A DNA stretch of 64,000 bases from Advenella mimigardefordensis DPN7 (lineage in GTDB: Bacteria > Pseudomonadota > Gammaproteobacteria > Burkholderiales > Burkholderiaceae_B). Positions 17,059-26,285 of this stretch are shown here, one piece after another. The notes below the pieces were generated by a model. That model was given only the letters and a program-made list of their open reading frames with translations, made no database searches and was not told where the DNA came from. The stretch covers positions 3,720,001 through 3,784,000 of the forward strand of contig NZ_CP003915.1 of assembly GCF_000521505.1 (NCBI RefSeq), written 5' to 3'. Position numbers and translations under genes: made by a program. The stretch's first letter is position 1. Each line of letters begins with the position of its first letter.

Positions 17059-18057
17059 TTACAAATCAAGCACTAAAACCGCCGATTTCGACCGTGATAC
17101 GCAGATCTGCATCAGCTTGCCTTCCGCCTTCTCGGCATCGGACAACACATAATCGCGATGATCCGGCTCACCTTCCAGCACCCCAACCTGACACACGCCG
17201 CATTCACCACGACAGCAGTCACACAGAGGATCTTCCCCCTGCTCCTGCAATACTTCCAGAATGCTTTTGTCCGGTGGGATCTCATAGGTTTTACCCGACT
17301 GCGCCAGCCGCACCTGAAAGCTACCTGCATCCGCTCTGGCTGCCGGATTGTTGAACAGCTCGAAATGCACCCGACCTGCCGGTATTCCCTGTTGCTTTGT
17401 CATCGCCAGCACCGCGTCCAGCAGACCTGCCGGGCCACAAACATACAAATGCTGGTCGGGCTGCATAGACTGCACAAGGGCCTGAATATCCAGTTGCGAG
17501 TCCTGCTGATCCAGATGAAGCTGCAGGTTGTCTCCAGCAAAGCTCTCAAGCTCGTCGACGAGTGCCATTTGTGCCCGATCACGCCCGGCATAATGCAAAT
17601 GAAAGTGCCGTCCTTCGCGCCGTAGCGAACCCGCCATGGCAAATATAGGGGTAATGCCAATACCGCCGGCCAGCAAGACGGGCGAGGCCTGATCTGCCGG
17701 ATCCAGCATGAAATCATTACGGGGGATATCACTCACCAGCGTGTCTCCCACTTTCAGGGTATGCATGTAGCGAGAGCCGCCACTTCCTGCATCTTCACGC
17801 TTTACGGCGATCTCATACTGCAAATGTGTTGCATCACCGGCATTGCCATTGAGCAGCAACAGCGAATAGGCCCTGCTATCATCGGCAGCTCCCTTGATGT
17901 GAACCCGCACATGTGCGCCGGGCGTTGCGGCCGGCAACGGCAACCCATCCACATGTTCCAGCACAATCTTGCGAATCTGCCCGGTCAGGTCTACCGTTTC
18001 CTTTACGCGCAACTGGAGTGTTTCCACTTTCTTGAGTCCCCTGTTCATTACAGTCAT
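17059..18057 (-). CDS. Dioxygenase reductase: flavin/NAD reductase with C-terminal [2Fe-2S] ferredoxin
   Basis: A 332-residue reductase of the phthalate dioxygenase reductase type. An N-terminal FMN-binding beta barrel contains RAYSLL, the NAD domain has LLAGGIGITPIFAMA and YVCGPAGLLDAV, and the C-terminal plant-type ferredoxin supplies cysteines in CDCCRGECGVC plus the distal MQICVSRS. It passes electrons from NADH to the Rieske centre of the dioxygenase encoded just downstream. Its ATG overlaps the stop of the upstream oxidoreductase gene by 4 bases. An 83-base gap separates it from the alpha gene. Confidence 0.92.
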   Translation of the reverse strand: MTVMNRGLKKVETLQLRVKETVDLTGQIRKIVLEHVDGLPLPAATPGAHVRVHIKGAADDSRAYSLLLLNGNAGDATHLQYEIAVKREDAGSGGSRYMHTLKVGDTLVSDIPRNDFMLDPADQASPVLLAGGIGITPIFAMAGSLRREGRHFHLHYAGRDRAQMALVDELESFAGDNLQLHLDQQDSQLDIQALVQSMQPDQHLYVCGPAGLLDAVLAMTKQQGIPAGRVHFELFNNPAARADAGSFQVRLAQSGKTYEIPPDKSILEVLQEQGEDPLCDCCRGECGVCQVGVLEGEPDHRDYVLSDAEKAEGKLMQICVSRSKSAVLVLDL

Positions 18058-19592
18058 AGAGCAGGCATGGCGGCCAATGCCGCCTGCAAACGCTCGCCCT
18101 TGACATCATTTAATGCAGCCTCGTATAACGTCTTGTACTGCGTCGCGGCATCCGTCCGTCCATCCAGTGCCTCGGCCGCTTTCATCAGTTGGCTGAACCT
18201 GCCGCTGCTGCGTGCGTGTGTATCGCTGTACCCCTTGACCAGTCGGCGCGACTGGGTCACGGTAACGGCGAACTCGTAGTCTGTCTCAAGAGCGGCTTCA
18301 ATCTTTTTGGTCCAATCATCAATCGATTGCATTTCCTGCGCATGGCGTAATGTCGCCGTCCTTTTGGACCTGCGCGAAGCCAGTGCATACAGCAGCAGAT
18401 AGCCGCCCAAACGGCTTGTTCTGAGATGACGACCTTTGCGGAAAAGAGTGGCCGTCCAGTTGCGCAGAAAAGAGTGTTCGATCCAGCGCCCAAGACGCTC
18501 AGGCATGGTGCCGCACACTTCTTCAAACCGCGGATGCATATAGTCTGCCACTTCCAGCATCTGTCCCTGGTCCAGACGCACTTCCCGGGATATGCGCTGC
18601 ATCCGCGAATCCCGTATCTTCAGATCCGCGACCTTGATGACATCGTCATAGGCCATGGCAGTGGCCAGATAGCGCGCAAATTGCCAGGTCAGTGTCCAGC
18701 CTCGTGGCTGGCCGCCCGCGCCATTGTCCAGGGCGAGTATCTTTTCGATACGGTTCAGGTATGCATGGGCATAATCGGCATCCTGAAAATCAAGCAAATG
18801 CCTCAAGCCCGCCAGAATGACCGGCTGCAGCGCGACAGGAAATCGTGAGCGCAGATTGTCCAGCAGCTTTTGCCCGTCCGCTGTTCCGGCCTTCTCCGGC
18901 AGTGCCGGGAAACGCGCACTGGCAGTCTTGGTATCCTGCTGCATCCGGGCCGAGCGGATTTCATTCCAGCCGGCATCAAACGCCGCCAAGCTCGAATGAA
19001 CACCGACATTGCCCAGTCGAATGGTCTGCTCAAATTGTTCCCGGGCGAAAGGCAGGACCGCGGTGGCGGCCAGGGCACCGAACAGGCTGGCACTGATCAC
19101 GCTGCCGCAGCTTTCGGCAATACGTTGCAAATCTGCGGCATAGAAATGTTTCGCTGTATCGTTGCCTGCGGCAATGACCTGGGCCGCATCCACAATCCCG
19201 TTAGCAGGATGGCTTTTTTCGCTGATGGCATAGCTGCGGTGTACAGACGTGAGCAGCGTCGTCCGGTCCGGTGTCACAATGCCGCGTAAAATGGCGCGCC
19301 CGGCTTCCATCAGCTCGGCGCTGATCACCACATCCACATCGCCAGGCGTCGGCATTTGTGCCAGCACCGGCGGTTGCGCCATTGACCAGGGCGGAGGAAA
19401 CAGCTCCACGTAATAAATGGTCGCCCCGGTGCGCTGCGCAACGCCTGGTACAGATGTGCTTTGCGCATACCAGCCGGCTCGCTCTGCCAGATCCACCAGC
19501 CAGTCTGCAAGCACACCGCCACCCTGTCCTCCCATGGCAAGAATGGCTATTTTCAGGGGTTCGGCACCCGCCGTCTGTGTTTTATCAGTCAT
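18054..19592 (-). CDS. Indolepyruvate oxidoreductase beta-like subunit with C-terminal DUF6537-type domain
   Basis: A 512-residue protein. Residues ~12-215 are the gamma/beta-type catalytic domain of 2-oxoacid:ferredoxin oxidoreductases (MGGQGGGVLADWL, SVPGVAQRTGATIYYVEL). The remaining ~290 residues match the helical extension seen in long aerobic IorB-like proteins. It partners the alpha-like gene directly upstream, with a 4-base overlap. Such enzymes convert 2-oxo acids to acyl-CoA or acid plus CO2. In this operon the expected 2-oxo acid is isatinate (2-aminophenylglyoxylate) or indolepyruvate (inference). Confidence 0.85.
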   Translation of the reverse strand: MTDKTQTAGAEPLKIAILAMGGQGGGVLADWLVDLAERAGWYAQSTSVPGVAQRTGATIYYVELFPPPWSMAQPPVLAQMPTPGDVDVVISAELMEAGRAILRGIVTPDRTTLLTSVHRSYAISEKSHPANGIVDAAQVIAAGNDTAKHFYAADLQRIAESCGSVISASLFGALAATAVLPFAREQFEQTIRLGNVGVHSSLAAFDAGWNEIRSARMQQDTKTASARFPALPEKAGTADGQKLLDNLRSRFPVALQPVILAGLRHLLDFQDADYAHAYLNRIEKILALDNGAGGQPRGWTLTWQFARYLATAMAYDDVIKVADLKIRDSRMQRISREVRLDQGQMLEVADYMHPRFEEVCGTMPERLGRWIEHSFLRNWTATLFRKGRHLRTSRLGGYLLLYALASRRSKRTATLRHAQEMQSIDDWTKKIEAALETDYEFAVTVTQSRRLVKGYSDTHARSSGRFSQLMKAAEALDGRTDAATQYKTLYEAALNDVKGERLQAALAAMPAL

Positions 19593-21760
19593 ATCGTGAC
19601 TCGCTCAATCCGCTCGCGATGGCGCCGCTGGAGTTTACCGATCAGTGTGTTCCGTATCCGATTCAAAAAATGATCTTTTCTGCCAGGGTTATGAATAATA
19701 TCGGCGCGATAAAAAGAAGGACACAGCACCGCCTCATGGGCGATCTCGCCGCAATGGCCGCAGCCGACACAACTGCTTTCGACATGCGCGACCGGGTCAT
19801 CTTTCAGCGGATTATCATTATCTTTCAGCGTCAGCGACGGACAGCCCGAGAGCCGGATACAGGCGTGATCGCCGGAACAAATATCCTGGTCCACGCCGAA
19901 CTGTTGCCGGACACGGCGCACGCCTTGCGTGACATCCTTTTTGAACGCCGGTTTCTCGCGCCGCTGCAGATTCAGCATACATTCGGACTGGGCAATAATC
20001 ACCTTGGGCCCCGAGTCTGCACAGGTCAGCGCATCTTCAATGAGCGCACGCATTTTTGATACGTCATAGGTACGGTCAATCACCCTTACCCATTTGACGC
20101 CCACACCCCTGACCGCCTGTTCTATCGGATGATTGGTCGACCGGTTATCATTATCCGCCCGGGACGACAGGATATCCTGCCCGCCGGTGGCAGAGGAGTA
20201 GTAATTATCAACAATGATAATCACACCGTCATGTTTGTTATAGACGGCATTGCCAACTCCGGAAGTCAGCCCGTTATGCCAGAAACCGCCATCGCCCATG
20301 ATCGAAATGGAACGCTTGCCGGCCTTCACATTGAATGCTGACGCACTGGATGCCCCCAGCCCATAACCCATGGTGGTGGCACCCAGATTAAAGGGAGGCA
20401 AAATGGAAAAAAGATGACAGCCTATATCACAGGAAATATGGTGTTCTCCAAGCTTTTCCTGTGCCAGTGTCAGCGCCGAAAACACCGGTCGCTCAGGACA
20501 ACCGGTACACAGTCCCGCCGGACGCGGCGGGATAATATCGGCAAGCTGCTGGCGACGCACTGACGTAAAAACAATCGGCTGTTCAACCGTAGGTTTCGCG
20601 ACCGGCTCGGCCTTTGCTGTCGACACAAGCTGCGATGGCAGGTTATCCAGAAAGTCCCGCAGACCATCCCGGATAGTCTGCACCGTATACTCACCAGCCA
20701 TGGGCAGCACATCCTTGCCTGACAAGGGTGTGTTGATTCCCGCCTTGCGCAGAATGCTATGAATGTTCTGTTCAATATAGTCAGGCTGACCCTCCTCTAT
20801 CAACAGCACGGCTTTTTTATTCCGGCAAAAATCCTCTACCTCGTCGCTGATCAACGGATAGACGGCATTCAATACATAGATAGGCAATTCGCTTTTGCCA
20901 AAATGATCCGCCTTTCCAAGCAGGCCCAGTGCGCGAATGGTGTTGTTGTACAAACCACCCTGCACAATAATGCCGATATCCTCGCGGTTGCCTGCAAAAA
21001 ACTCGTTGACCCGATTATCCTTGAGGAATTTGACAGCGGCAGGCCAGCGATCACGCACTTTTTCCTGTTCATGTTCGTATGCCGCCGGCGGCAATACAAT
21101 GCGACCGGCATCACGCCGTGGTGTTTCCAGCGCCTGCGCAAGCGTAAACGGTGGCGCTACATTGTCTTTGGCAATAAAGCGGCCGTGTACATGGCAGCCA
21201 CGGATACGCACTTGATAAAACACCGGTGTACTGCTGGCTTCCGACAGGCGAAAGCCCGTCTCTACCATGTCCACCATGCAGGCAAGATTAGGGCGCGGGT
21301 CCAGCATCCACATTTGTGATTTCATGGCAAAGGCATGGGTACGTTCCTGCATGATAGAAGACCCTTCGCCATAATCTTCACCAACAATCACCAGGGCACC
21401 ACCAGTCACTCCGCCCGAGGCCAGATTGGCCAGTGCATCCGAGGCGACATTCGTTCCCACGGTAGACTTCCACGTGACTGCGCCGCGTATCGGATACATC
21501 ACCGATGCCGACAGCGTCGCTGCTGCTGTCGCCTCTGAAGCGCTCGATTCGAAATGAATACCCAGGTCCTTCAGGATGTCATCGGCGTCTGCCAGCACAT
21601 CCATCAGATGCGAAATCGGCGCGCCCTGATAGCCGGCGACATAACCCACTCCGGACTGCAAAAGTGCCTTGGTGATGGCCAGTATGCCCTCACCACGAAA
21701 CTCTTCGCCAGCGCCGATCTTGAGTGTCTGCACTTCCTTTTTAAAGGACCGCTCTGCCAT
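19589..21760 (-). CDS. Indolepyruvate ferredoxin oxidoreductase alpha-like subunit
   Basis: A 723-residue thiamine diphosphate enzyme. It has an N-terminal pyrimidine-binding domain (GYQGAPISHLMDVL, KSTVGTNVASDALANLA), a ThDP-binding domain with GDGGFWHNGL and the distal VDNYYSSATGG, and a C-terminal Fe-S region (residues ~628-680: CSGDHAC, CVGCGHCGEIAHEAVLC). It is the first gene of the operon; AAGGAG lies 5 bases before the ATG, and a promoter-operator region lies between it and the MarR gene. It should work as a dimer of alpha-beta units with its downstream neighbour. Confidence 0.88.
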   Translation of the reverse strand: MAERSFKKEVQTLKIGAGEEFRGEGILAITKALLQSGVGYVAGYQGAPISHLMDVLADADDILKDLGIHFESSASEATAAATLSASVMYPIRGAVTWKSTVGTNVASDALANLASGGVTGGALVIVGEDYGEGSSIMQERTHAFAMKSQMWMLDPRPNLACMVDMVETGFRLSEASSTPVFYQVRIRGCHVHGRFIAKDNVAPPFTLAQALETPRRDAGRIVLPPAAYEHEQEKVRDRWPAAVKFLKDNRVNEFFAGNREDIGIIVQGGLYNNTIRALGLLGKADHFGKSELPIYVLNAVYPLISDEVEDFCRNKKAVLLIEEGQPDYIEQNIHSILRKAGINTPLSGKDVLPMAGEYTVQTIRDGLRDFLDNLPSQLVSTAKAEPVAKPTVEQPIVFTSVRRQQLADIIPPRPAGLCTGCPERPVFSALTLAQEKLGEHHISCDIGCHLFSILPPFNLGATTMGYGLGASSASAFNVKAGKRSISIMGDGGFWHNGLTSGVGNAVYNKHDGVIIIVDNYYSSATGGQDILSSRADNDNRSTNHPIEQAVRGVGVKWVRVIDRTYDVSKMRALIEDALTCADSGPKVIIAQSECMLNLQRREKPAFKKDVTQGVRRVRQQFGVDQDICSGDHACIRLSGCPSLTLKDNDNPLKDDPVAHVESSCVGCGHCGEIAHEAVLCPSFYRADIIHNPGRKDHFLNRIRNTLIGKLQRRHRERIERVTI

Positions 21761-21840
21761 TCATTTTCTCCTTTCCCTGGAAGGGAACAGGTGATCGTGG
21801 ATTCAAAAAATCACAAAGATGATCAAATTGGTTTTAATTT

Positions 21841-21869
21841 AGTTTAAGTTTAAAATATTAAATCGTCAA
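21841..21869 (-). promoter_or_regulatory. Sigma70-type promoter of the catabolic operon
   Basis: On the minus strand TTGACG (21869-21864) and TAAACT (21846-21841) are separated by exactly 17 bases. This would start transcription ~75 bases before the first gene of the operon. The AT-rich spacer contrasts with the coding DNA around it. Confidence 0.55.
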
Positions 21870-21875
21870 TAAATT

Positions 21876-21893
21876 TATATGAAAATTCATATA
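21876..21893. promoter_or_regulatory. Inverted repeat, candidate MarR operator
   Basis: A perfect 8-bp inverted repeat, TATATGAA and TTCATATA, separated by AA. It lies 6 bases beyond the -35 box of the catabolic promoter and ~165 bases before the marR start. Size and symmetry suit a MarR dimer. A second small palindrome, TACTAGTA, occurs at 21942-21949. Confidence 0.5.
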
Positions 21894-22056
21894 TTTCGAT
21901 CATAATAAAGGGACGAGACAGGGCTAGTCACTCAGTACTACTACTAGTATTTGAGGAAGGAAATATAATCGTCGTGCGAAGCACTAAAATGACGCAGCGT
22001 AGCAAAACATGCCTGATTTTTGTGCATGCACTATCTACTTCCGGAGCAGAATAAAC

Positions 22057-22497
22057 GTGAGTGAATCCAATCGTTTTATTGATACCTATCTGGCCTATTT
22101 GTTGCGGCGCGCAAGCGATACCGTTTCAACAGATTTTTATACGTACCTGTACACCACCCAGCTTTCTGTTACGGAATGGCGTGTGCTTGCCTGCCTGCAC
22201 AACAATCACGAAGAATCCGTCACCGATCTTGCCTACCACGCCGTCATGAAACAGCCGACGCTAAGCAAAGCGCTGGTACGCATGGAGCAGGATGGATTGA
22301 TCGAGCGACGGCAGGAGCCGGATGACCGGCGTCAGACGATGGTGCGCAACACGCGCAAGGGAACGGCCCTTGCGGCCGATTTGTGTCGCGTGGCCAAGGA
22401 GCACGAGGCGGGCATCATGAAAAACCTAAGCAAAATGGAACGTAGGCAATTGATCACCATACTGCGCAAACTGATCGACGGTTCAGAACCTGTGTGA
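22057..22497 (+). CDS. iadR: MarR-family transcriptional regulator (auxin-locus regulator-like)
   Basis: A 146-residue winged-helix regulator. The core is LSVTEWRVLACLHNN, the recognition helix region TLSKALVRMEQDGLIERR and the wing EPDDRRQTMV. GTG at 22057, behind GGAG, is preferred; an ATG at 22009 would add 16 residues with no family resemblance. It diverges from the catabolic operon with the palindromic site between them, the usual arrangement for MarR repressors released by the pathway substrate. Auxin-degradation operons are controlled by such MarR proteins that bind indole-3-acetate. The symbol depends on that analogy. Confidence 0.75.
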   Translation: MSESNRFIDTYLAYLLRRASDTVSTDFYTYLYTTQLSVTEWRVLACLHNNHEESVTDLAYHAVMKQPTLSKALVRMEQDGLIERRQEPDDRRQTMVRNTRKGTALAADLCRVAKEHEAGIMKNLSKMERRQLITILRKLIDGSEPV

Positions 22498-22612
22498 TGT
22501 CATGGATCATGCACCGGCGATGAATGCCAGGCGCCCGTGCCACATTACGCGGGCGGCATGACGTGAGGCGCAATGTCCAGAGCGCGGCAGCCGGGCTGCC
22601 GGCGTATGAGAC

Positions 22613-25051
22613 CTAATCCGGCCCGCCCTCAAAATGCGTTTTGTTCTGCGGCGCTGCTGCCACTTCCTTGAGCATCATGGTAGCCGGCGCGGCAAGGGCA
22701 ATATCGGCCTCATGCAGGTGCTGCAGTATGTCAAACAGCAAGGCACTGCGTACGCGCGCCACCATGCGCGGCGAGTTGACATAGCCGGTGGCAATGAACA
22801 CCAGCCCGGTCGCTTCGATGCTATCGAGCAGAATATCCGGCCGCGGTTCATCCAGTATGTCTTCATTGGCCCCATATGCAGCCAGAATGATCTCCCGCAC
22901 CTGCGCCGGCTCGGTGCCCAGGGGCAGCGTCAACTTAATCAGCACCCGTCCAATGGGGCTGGCGTGGGTGACATTGCGCACCACTTTGGTGATCAGTTCA
23001 GAGTTCGGAACAATCATGGTCGAGCGATCCCACAACTGGATTTCCGTCGCGCGCACATTGATGCGCCGGATATCGCCCTCGGCGCCATTGAGCGACACCC
23101 AGTCGCCTACCTTGACCGGCCGCTCGGCCAGCAGAATCAGCCCCGAGACAAAGTTCTGCACGATCGCCTGCAGGCCAAAACCAATCCCCACTGACAGTGC
23201 ACTGGCAATCCATGCCACCCGTTCCAGCCCGATGCCCAGTGCCGACAGCGCCATGGCGCCGGCCAGCACGTAGCCCGCATAGCCAAACAGGGCGCCCGCC
23301 GACGCCCGCATGCCGGCATCCATCCGGGTTGTAGGTAAATACTGGTCTGTCAGCCATCTCTGCAGGATTCGGACCAGTACAAATCCCAGTATCAGCACCA
23401 CCAGCGCGATCAGAATGGCGGTGGGACGAATTTGTACCTCGCCCAGGGAGATGCCGGAATACAGGAAGGCGAAATTGTGCAGCCACTCCGTTGGCCCGCC
23501 ACCAAAAGGCGCGAGCAAAAGCGCCAACGCCAACAACACAACCAGCAAGCGACCAAGGCCCGAGGCCAGCACCAGTAACTGGCTGCGCAAGGCCGGGTAT
23601 GCACTCTCCTCTTCCTGACCGTTCTGTCGCTTGACGGCAATCAACATCACCGTACATATATCTTCGATCAGCACCGCCAGCAGATAGGCCGATAGCAGCA
23701 CCAGGAAAATCCAGACCAGTTGCTGCACAATCATGGAGCCCAGGGCAACAAACCCCAGCAGCAGCGCAATCTGGCTGACAAGCAGCGCAACGCCCGCCAG
23801 ATTGATGATGGCATTAAGCCAGCCGGGGATCGTCATCTGGTTACTGCGCTGTATCGCCTCGGTCTCGGTTGCGTAGCGCTGGCGCGAGCGCACCATGGCC
23901 ACGCCCATGACAATACTGGTGGTCAGCGAGATAATGCTGTTGAAGGCCACCGTTAACGCGAGACTGGCATACACGATTGCAAATACGCCCTGGATAAACC
24001 AGCCCAGGCTGATAATGGCGGCCAGCGCCACCGGAAACCAGCGCAGGTTCAGCGCCACATCGTCGCGCATGGGAATCAGCCGCCACGAGGCATGGTGTGC
24101 CGCCAGCAAGGCTTTGCCAAGCCCGGCGGCAAAGCCACAGAACCAGGACACAAGCACCATATGCGCCAGAATGTCTTCCATCGTGCTCGTGGGGCTTTGG
24201 TTCCAGGTCAGGGCGGATCTGACGGTTTCTGCCACCAGCCCATAGGCCACGGCAGACATCAGCACCACCACCACCGCATACAAGGACCGGCGCAGGCGAC
24301 CCGGCGCGACGTAGCGGGTCATGGCCTTGAGCAATAGCCCTTCGGCAGCCAGGCGTATCGTAATAATGAACGCGATGATCAGCGCAATACCAATCCACAC
24401 GAGGGGCTTGATCGCCTGCAGCAGCGCCGTCAGTTCACTGGCCAGGGGCTGCGTGCGGATCGAATCGCGCTCCCACTCGCGGGTCAGATCGGCCCAGAAT
24501 GTGCCTGATACGATAGAAGGTGTACGCTCGCCCAACTGTGCCTGAAAGCGTACCCGCCGCTCTTTGCTCAACTGTTCGGCAGCCTGCTCGGCCTCGACCC
24601 CGATCAGCCGCGCCAGTTTGATCTGTGAGTCCAGCTTGCCGCGCTCCTTGCCCAATTCGGCGCGATGCTGGCTGATATCCGGTGCTTCGGGCGCCGCCGC
24701 ATCCGTGGGGCCCAATTCAGCCAGACGGTCCTGCACATCTTTGAGCTTGGGCGCCAGTGCTGCCGCCACATCGCCTACGGCTGACTGCGTTTTGAGCGCC
24801 TGTTCACGCATGCCTGACAACGCGGCATCGTTCAACGGCGCATCGGCGATTTTCTCCAGCTGTTTCTTGATGGGGTCGATCTGCTCCTGTGCCTGCTTGA
24901 GCACCTGTTCCGCATCAGGCGGCGCTTCCTTGTCCTGCGCCCATGCCGGGGCGACGCAGCAACATGCCAGCAGCAGCGCCAGCAAAGCCAGCACCCAATG
25001 GACCTGCGGCAAAGAAAAACCCGTGACGCGTGCACGCGACTGAGAAATCAT
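22613..25051 (-). CDS. Large mechanosensitive channel, MscS family with DUF3772-type N-terminal domain
   Basis: An 812-residue inner-membrane protein. The signal peptide ends near AWA-QDKEAPP. A long periplasmic, coiled-coil-prone domain (residues ~40-200) follows, then about ten hydrophobic segments, and the MscS core near the C-terminus: GLQAIVQNFVSGLILLAERP, KVGDWVSLNG, and the beta domain RATEIQLWDRSTMIVPNSEL. It is expected to release solutes on hypo-osmotic shock. It stands alone and is convergent with marR; a GC-rich hairpin at 22586-22600 lies between the stops without a T-run. Confidence 0.9.
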   Translation of the reverse strand: MISQSRARVTGFSLPQVHWVLALLALLLACCCVAPAWAQDKEAPPDAEQVLKQAQEQIDPIKKQLEKIADAPLNDAALSGMREQALKTQSAVGDVAAALAPKLKDVQDRLAELGPTDAAAPEAPDISQHRAELGKERGKLDSQIKLARLIGVEAEQAAEQLSKERRVRFQAQLGERTPSIVSGTFWADLTREWERDSIRTQPLASELTALLQAIKPLVWIGIALIIAFIITIRLAAEGLLLKAMTRYVAPGRLRRSLYAVVVVLMSAVAYGLVAETVRSALTWNQSPTSTMEDILAHMVLVSWFCGFAAGLGKALLAAHHASWRLIPMRDDVALNLRWFPVALAAIISLGWFIQGVFAIVYASLALTVAFNSIISLTTSIVMGVAMVRSRQRYATETEAIQRSNQMTIPGWLNAIINLAGVALLVSQIALLLGFVALGSMIVQQLVWIFLVLLSAYLLAVLIEDICTVMLIAVKRQNGQEEESAYPALRSQLLVLASGLGRLLVVLLALALLLAPFGGGPTEWLHNFAFLYSGISLGEVQIRPTAILIALVVLILGFVLVRILQRWLTDQYLPTTRMDAGMRASAGALFGYAGYVLAGAMALSALGIGLERVAWIASALSVGIGFGLQAIVQNFVSGLILLAERPVKVGDWVSLNGAEGDIRRINVRATEIQLWDRSTMIVPNSELITKVVRNVTHASPIGRVLIKLTLPLGTEPAQVREIILAAYGANEDILDEPRPDILLDSIEATGLVFIATGYVNSPRMVARVRSALLFDILQHLHEADIALAAPATMMLKEVAAAPQNKTHFEGGPD

Positions 25052-25385
25052 GAAAATGGCAATTGCAATTGAAAACAGCCCATATTAACGCTGATTATGC
25101 GCCCAAGGAACCAACGGGCCACAGAATCCTGTTTGAATTTATTACGGAGCGCGTCATGCGACCTGCACCGCAGCAGGGAGGATAGCCGCCGCGCGAGCGG
25201 CCCTGCCAGACGACCGGCTTCGGCTATACTTGCACATTCTCATCATATTGGCCGTGTATGATCGACTGCATTGATGACAACCCATTGGCCAAAAAGCGGA
25301 ACAGTGCGTCTTGCGGTTCGTCTTGCGCGCCAATACCCGTTTTGCCCGCTCCAGCCCATGCATTTCCAGCCAGGTTACCCGTTTT
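25052..25385. other. Divergent intergenic region, nothing firm recognised
   Basis: About 330 bases between the channel gene and the RpiR regulator, which diverge. It should hold both promoters, but no clear -35/-10 pair or operator was fixed. The open frame extends upstream of the regulator's chosen start without a ribosome binding site. Confidence 0.4.
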
Positions 25386-26216
25386 ATGATCATGCCTAAC
25401 GAACAAAAAGCCCCGCTGGTCCATCTGGCCAACGCCATTGGCACCATGAGTGAAGTATCGTCGCGCGTCGGCCAGTATGTTCTGGCCAACCCCGAGAAAG
25501 TGGTTCACCAGACGGTGGCCGAACTGGCAGAATACACCCACAGCGGGCAGGCCAGCGTGTTGCGGCTGTGCCGCCAGCTGGGATTCAAGGGCTTCAGCGA
25601 ATTCAAACTGGCGCTCATGGCCGAACTGGCAGCCAGCGAACGCAGTACCGCCACGGACAGCGACAACGAGGCCGACCGCTATGGCGCCCTGCTTAAACGG
25701 TTAACCCAAAGCATGCAGAAAACCGCCTATGCCCTGCATGCCGAGCAATTACTGGCTATTGCGGTGCATATGGTCAAGGCGCGCCGGATTTCGGTCTTCG
25801 GTTCCGGCATCTCGGGGCTGGTCAGCCAATTGGTGTCCTACCGGCTCATGCGGCTGGGTCTGCCTGCACAGGCATTCCAGGACCCGGTGCTGGCCCACGA
25901 AGTCATGACCGATGTAGACAAGCATTGCGTGGCACTGGGCATTTCGGAAAGCGGGGTCACGCTCGATACCGTGGAGTTTCTCAAACGCGCCCGTACCGCG
26001 GGTGCAAAAACCATCGCCATTACCGGACGGGTAAACAGCCCGGTGGCCCAGGCGGCCGATCTGGTATTGCTGGCCGTGCCGATTGAGCCACTCACCATCG
26101 GTGGTGATATTTCACCTGCCATCAGCAAGATTTATCTGGTGGAATTGCTTGCCATGGCCATTGCCGATCTGTCACATGCCGGACGCCAGCGCAATGAACG
26201 GAGTAAAACTCCGTAA
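25386..26216 (+). CDS. MurR/RpiR family transcriptional regulator
   Basis: A 276-residue regulator with an N-terminal helix-turn-helix (residues ~10-80, ending SGQASVLRLCRQLGFKGFSEFKLAL) and a C-terminal SIS sugar-phosphate-binding domain (ISVFGSGISGLVSQL, ISESGVTLDTVEFLKRAR, TIAITG). Family members respond to phosphorylated sugars or similar phosphorylated metabolites. The start is the ATG of an ATG-ATC-ATG run behind AGG. It heads an operon with an ABC importer and two phosphate-hydrolase-type genes, and probably controls it, which suggests that the inducer is a phosphorylated compound (inference). Confidence 0.88.
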   Translation: MIMPNEQKAPLVHLANAIGTMSEVSSRVGQYVLANPEKVVHQTVAELAEYTHSGQASVLRLCRQLGFKGFSEFKLALMAELAASERSTATDSDNEADRYGALLKRLTQSMQKTAYALHAEQLLAIAVHMVKARRISVFGSGISGLVSQLVSYRLMRLGLPAQAFQDPVLAHEVMTDVDKHCVALGISESGVTLDTVEFLKRARTAGAKTIAITGRVNSPVAQAADLVLLAVPIEPLTIGGDISPAISKIYLVELLAMAIADLSHAGRQRNERSKTP

Positions 26217-26257
26217 TTTATAAATAATATTGAAATAAATAACCAATAGAATGACGC

Positions 26258-26270
26258 CTGTTTGAAACAG
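26258..26270. promoter_or_regulatory. Small palindrome before the ABC importer genes
   Basis: CTGTTT and AAACAG form a 13-bp inverted repeat around one central base, in the AT-rich 69-base gap between the RpiR gene and the ATPase gene. It is a possible binding site for the RpiR protein, without further support. Confidence 0.25.
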
Positions 26271-26285
26271 ACAGGTATCGTCATC

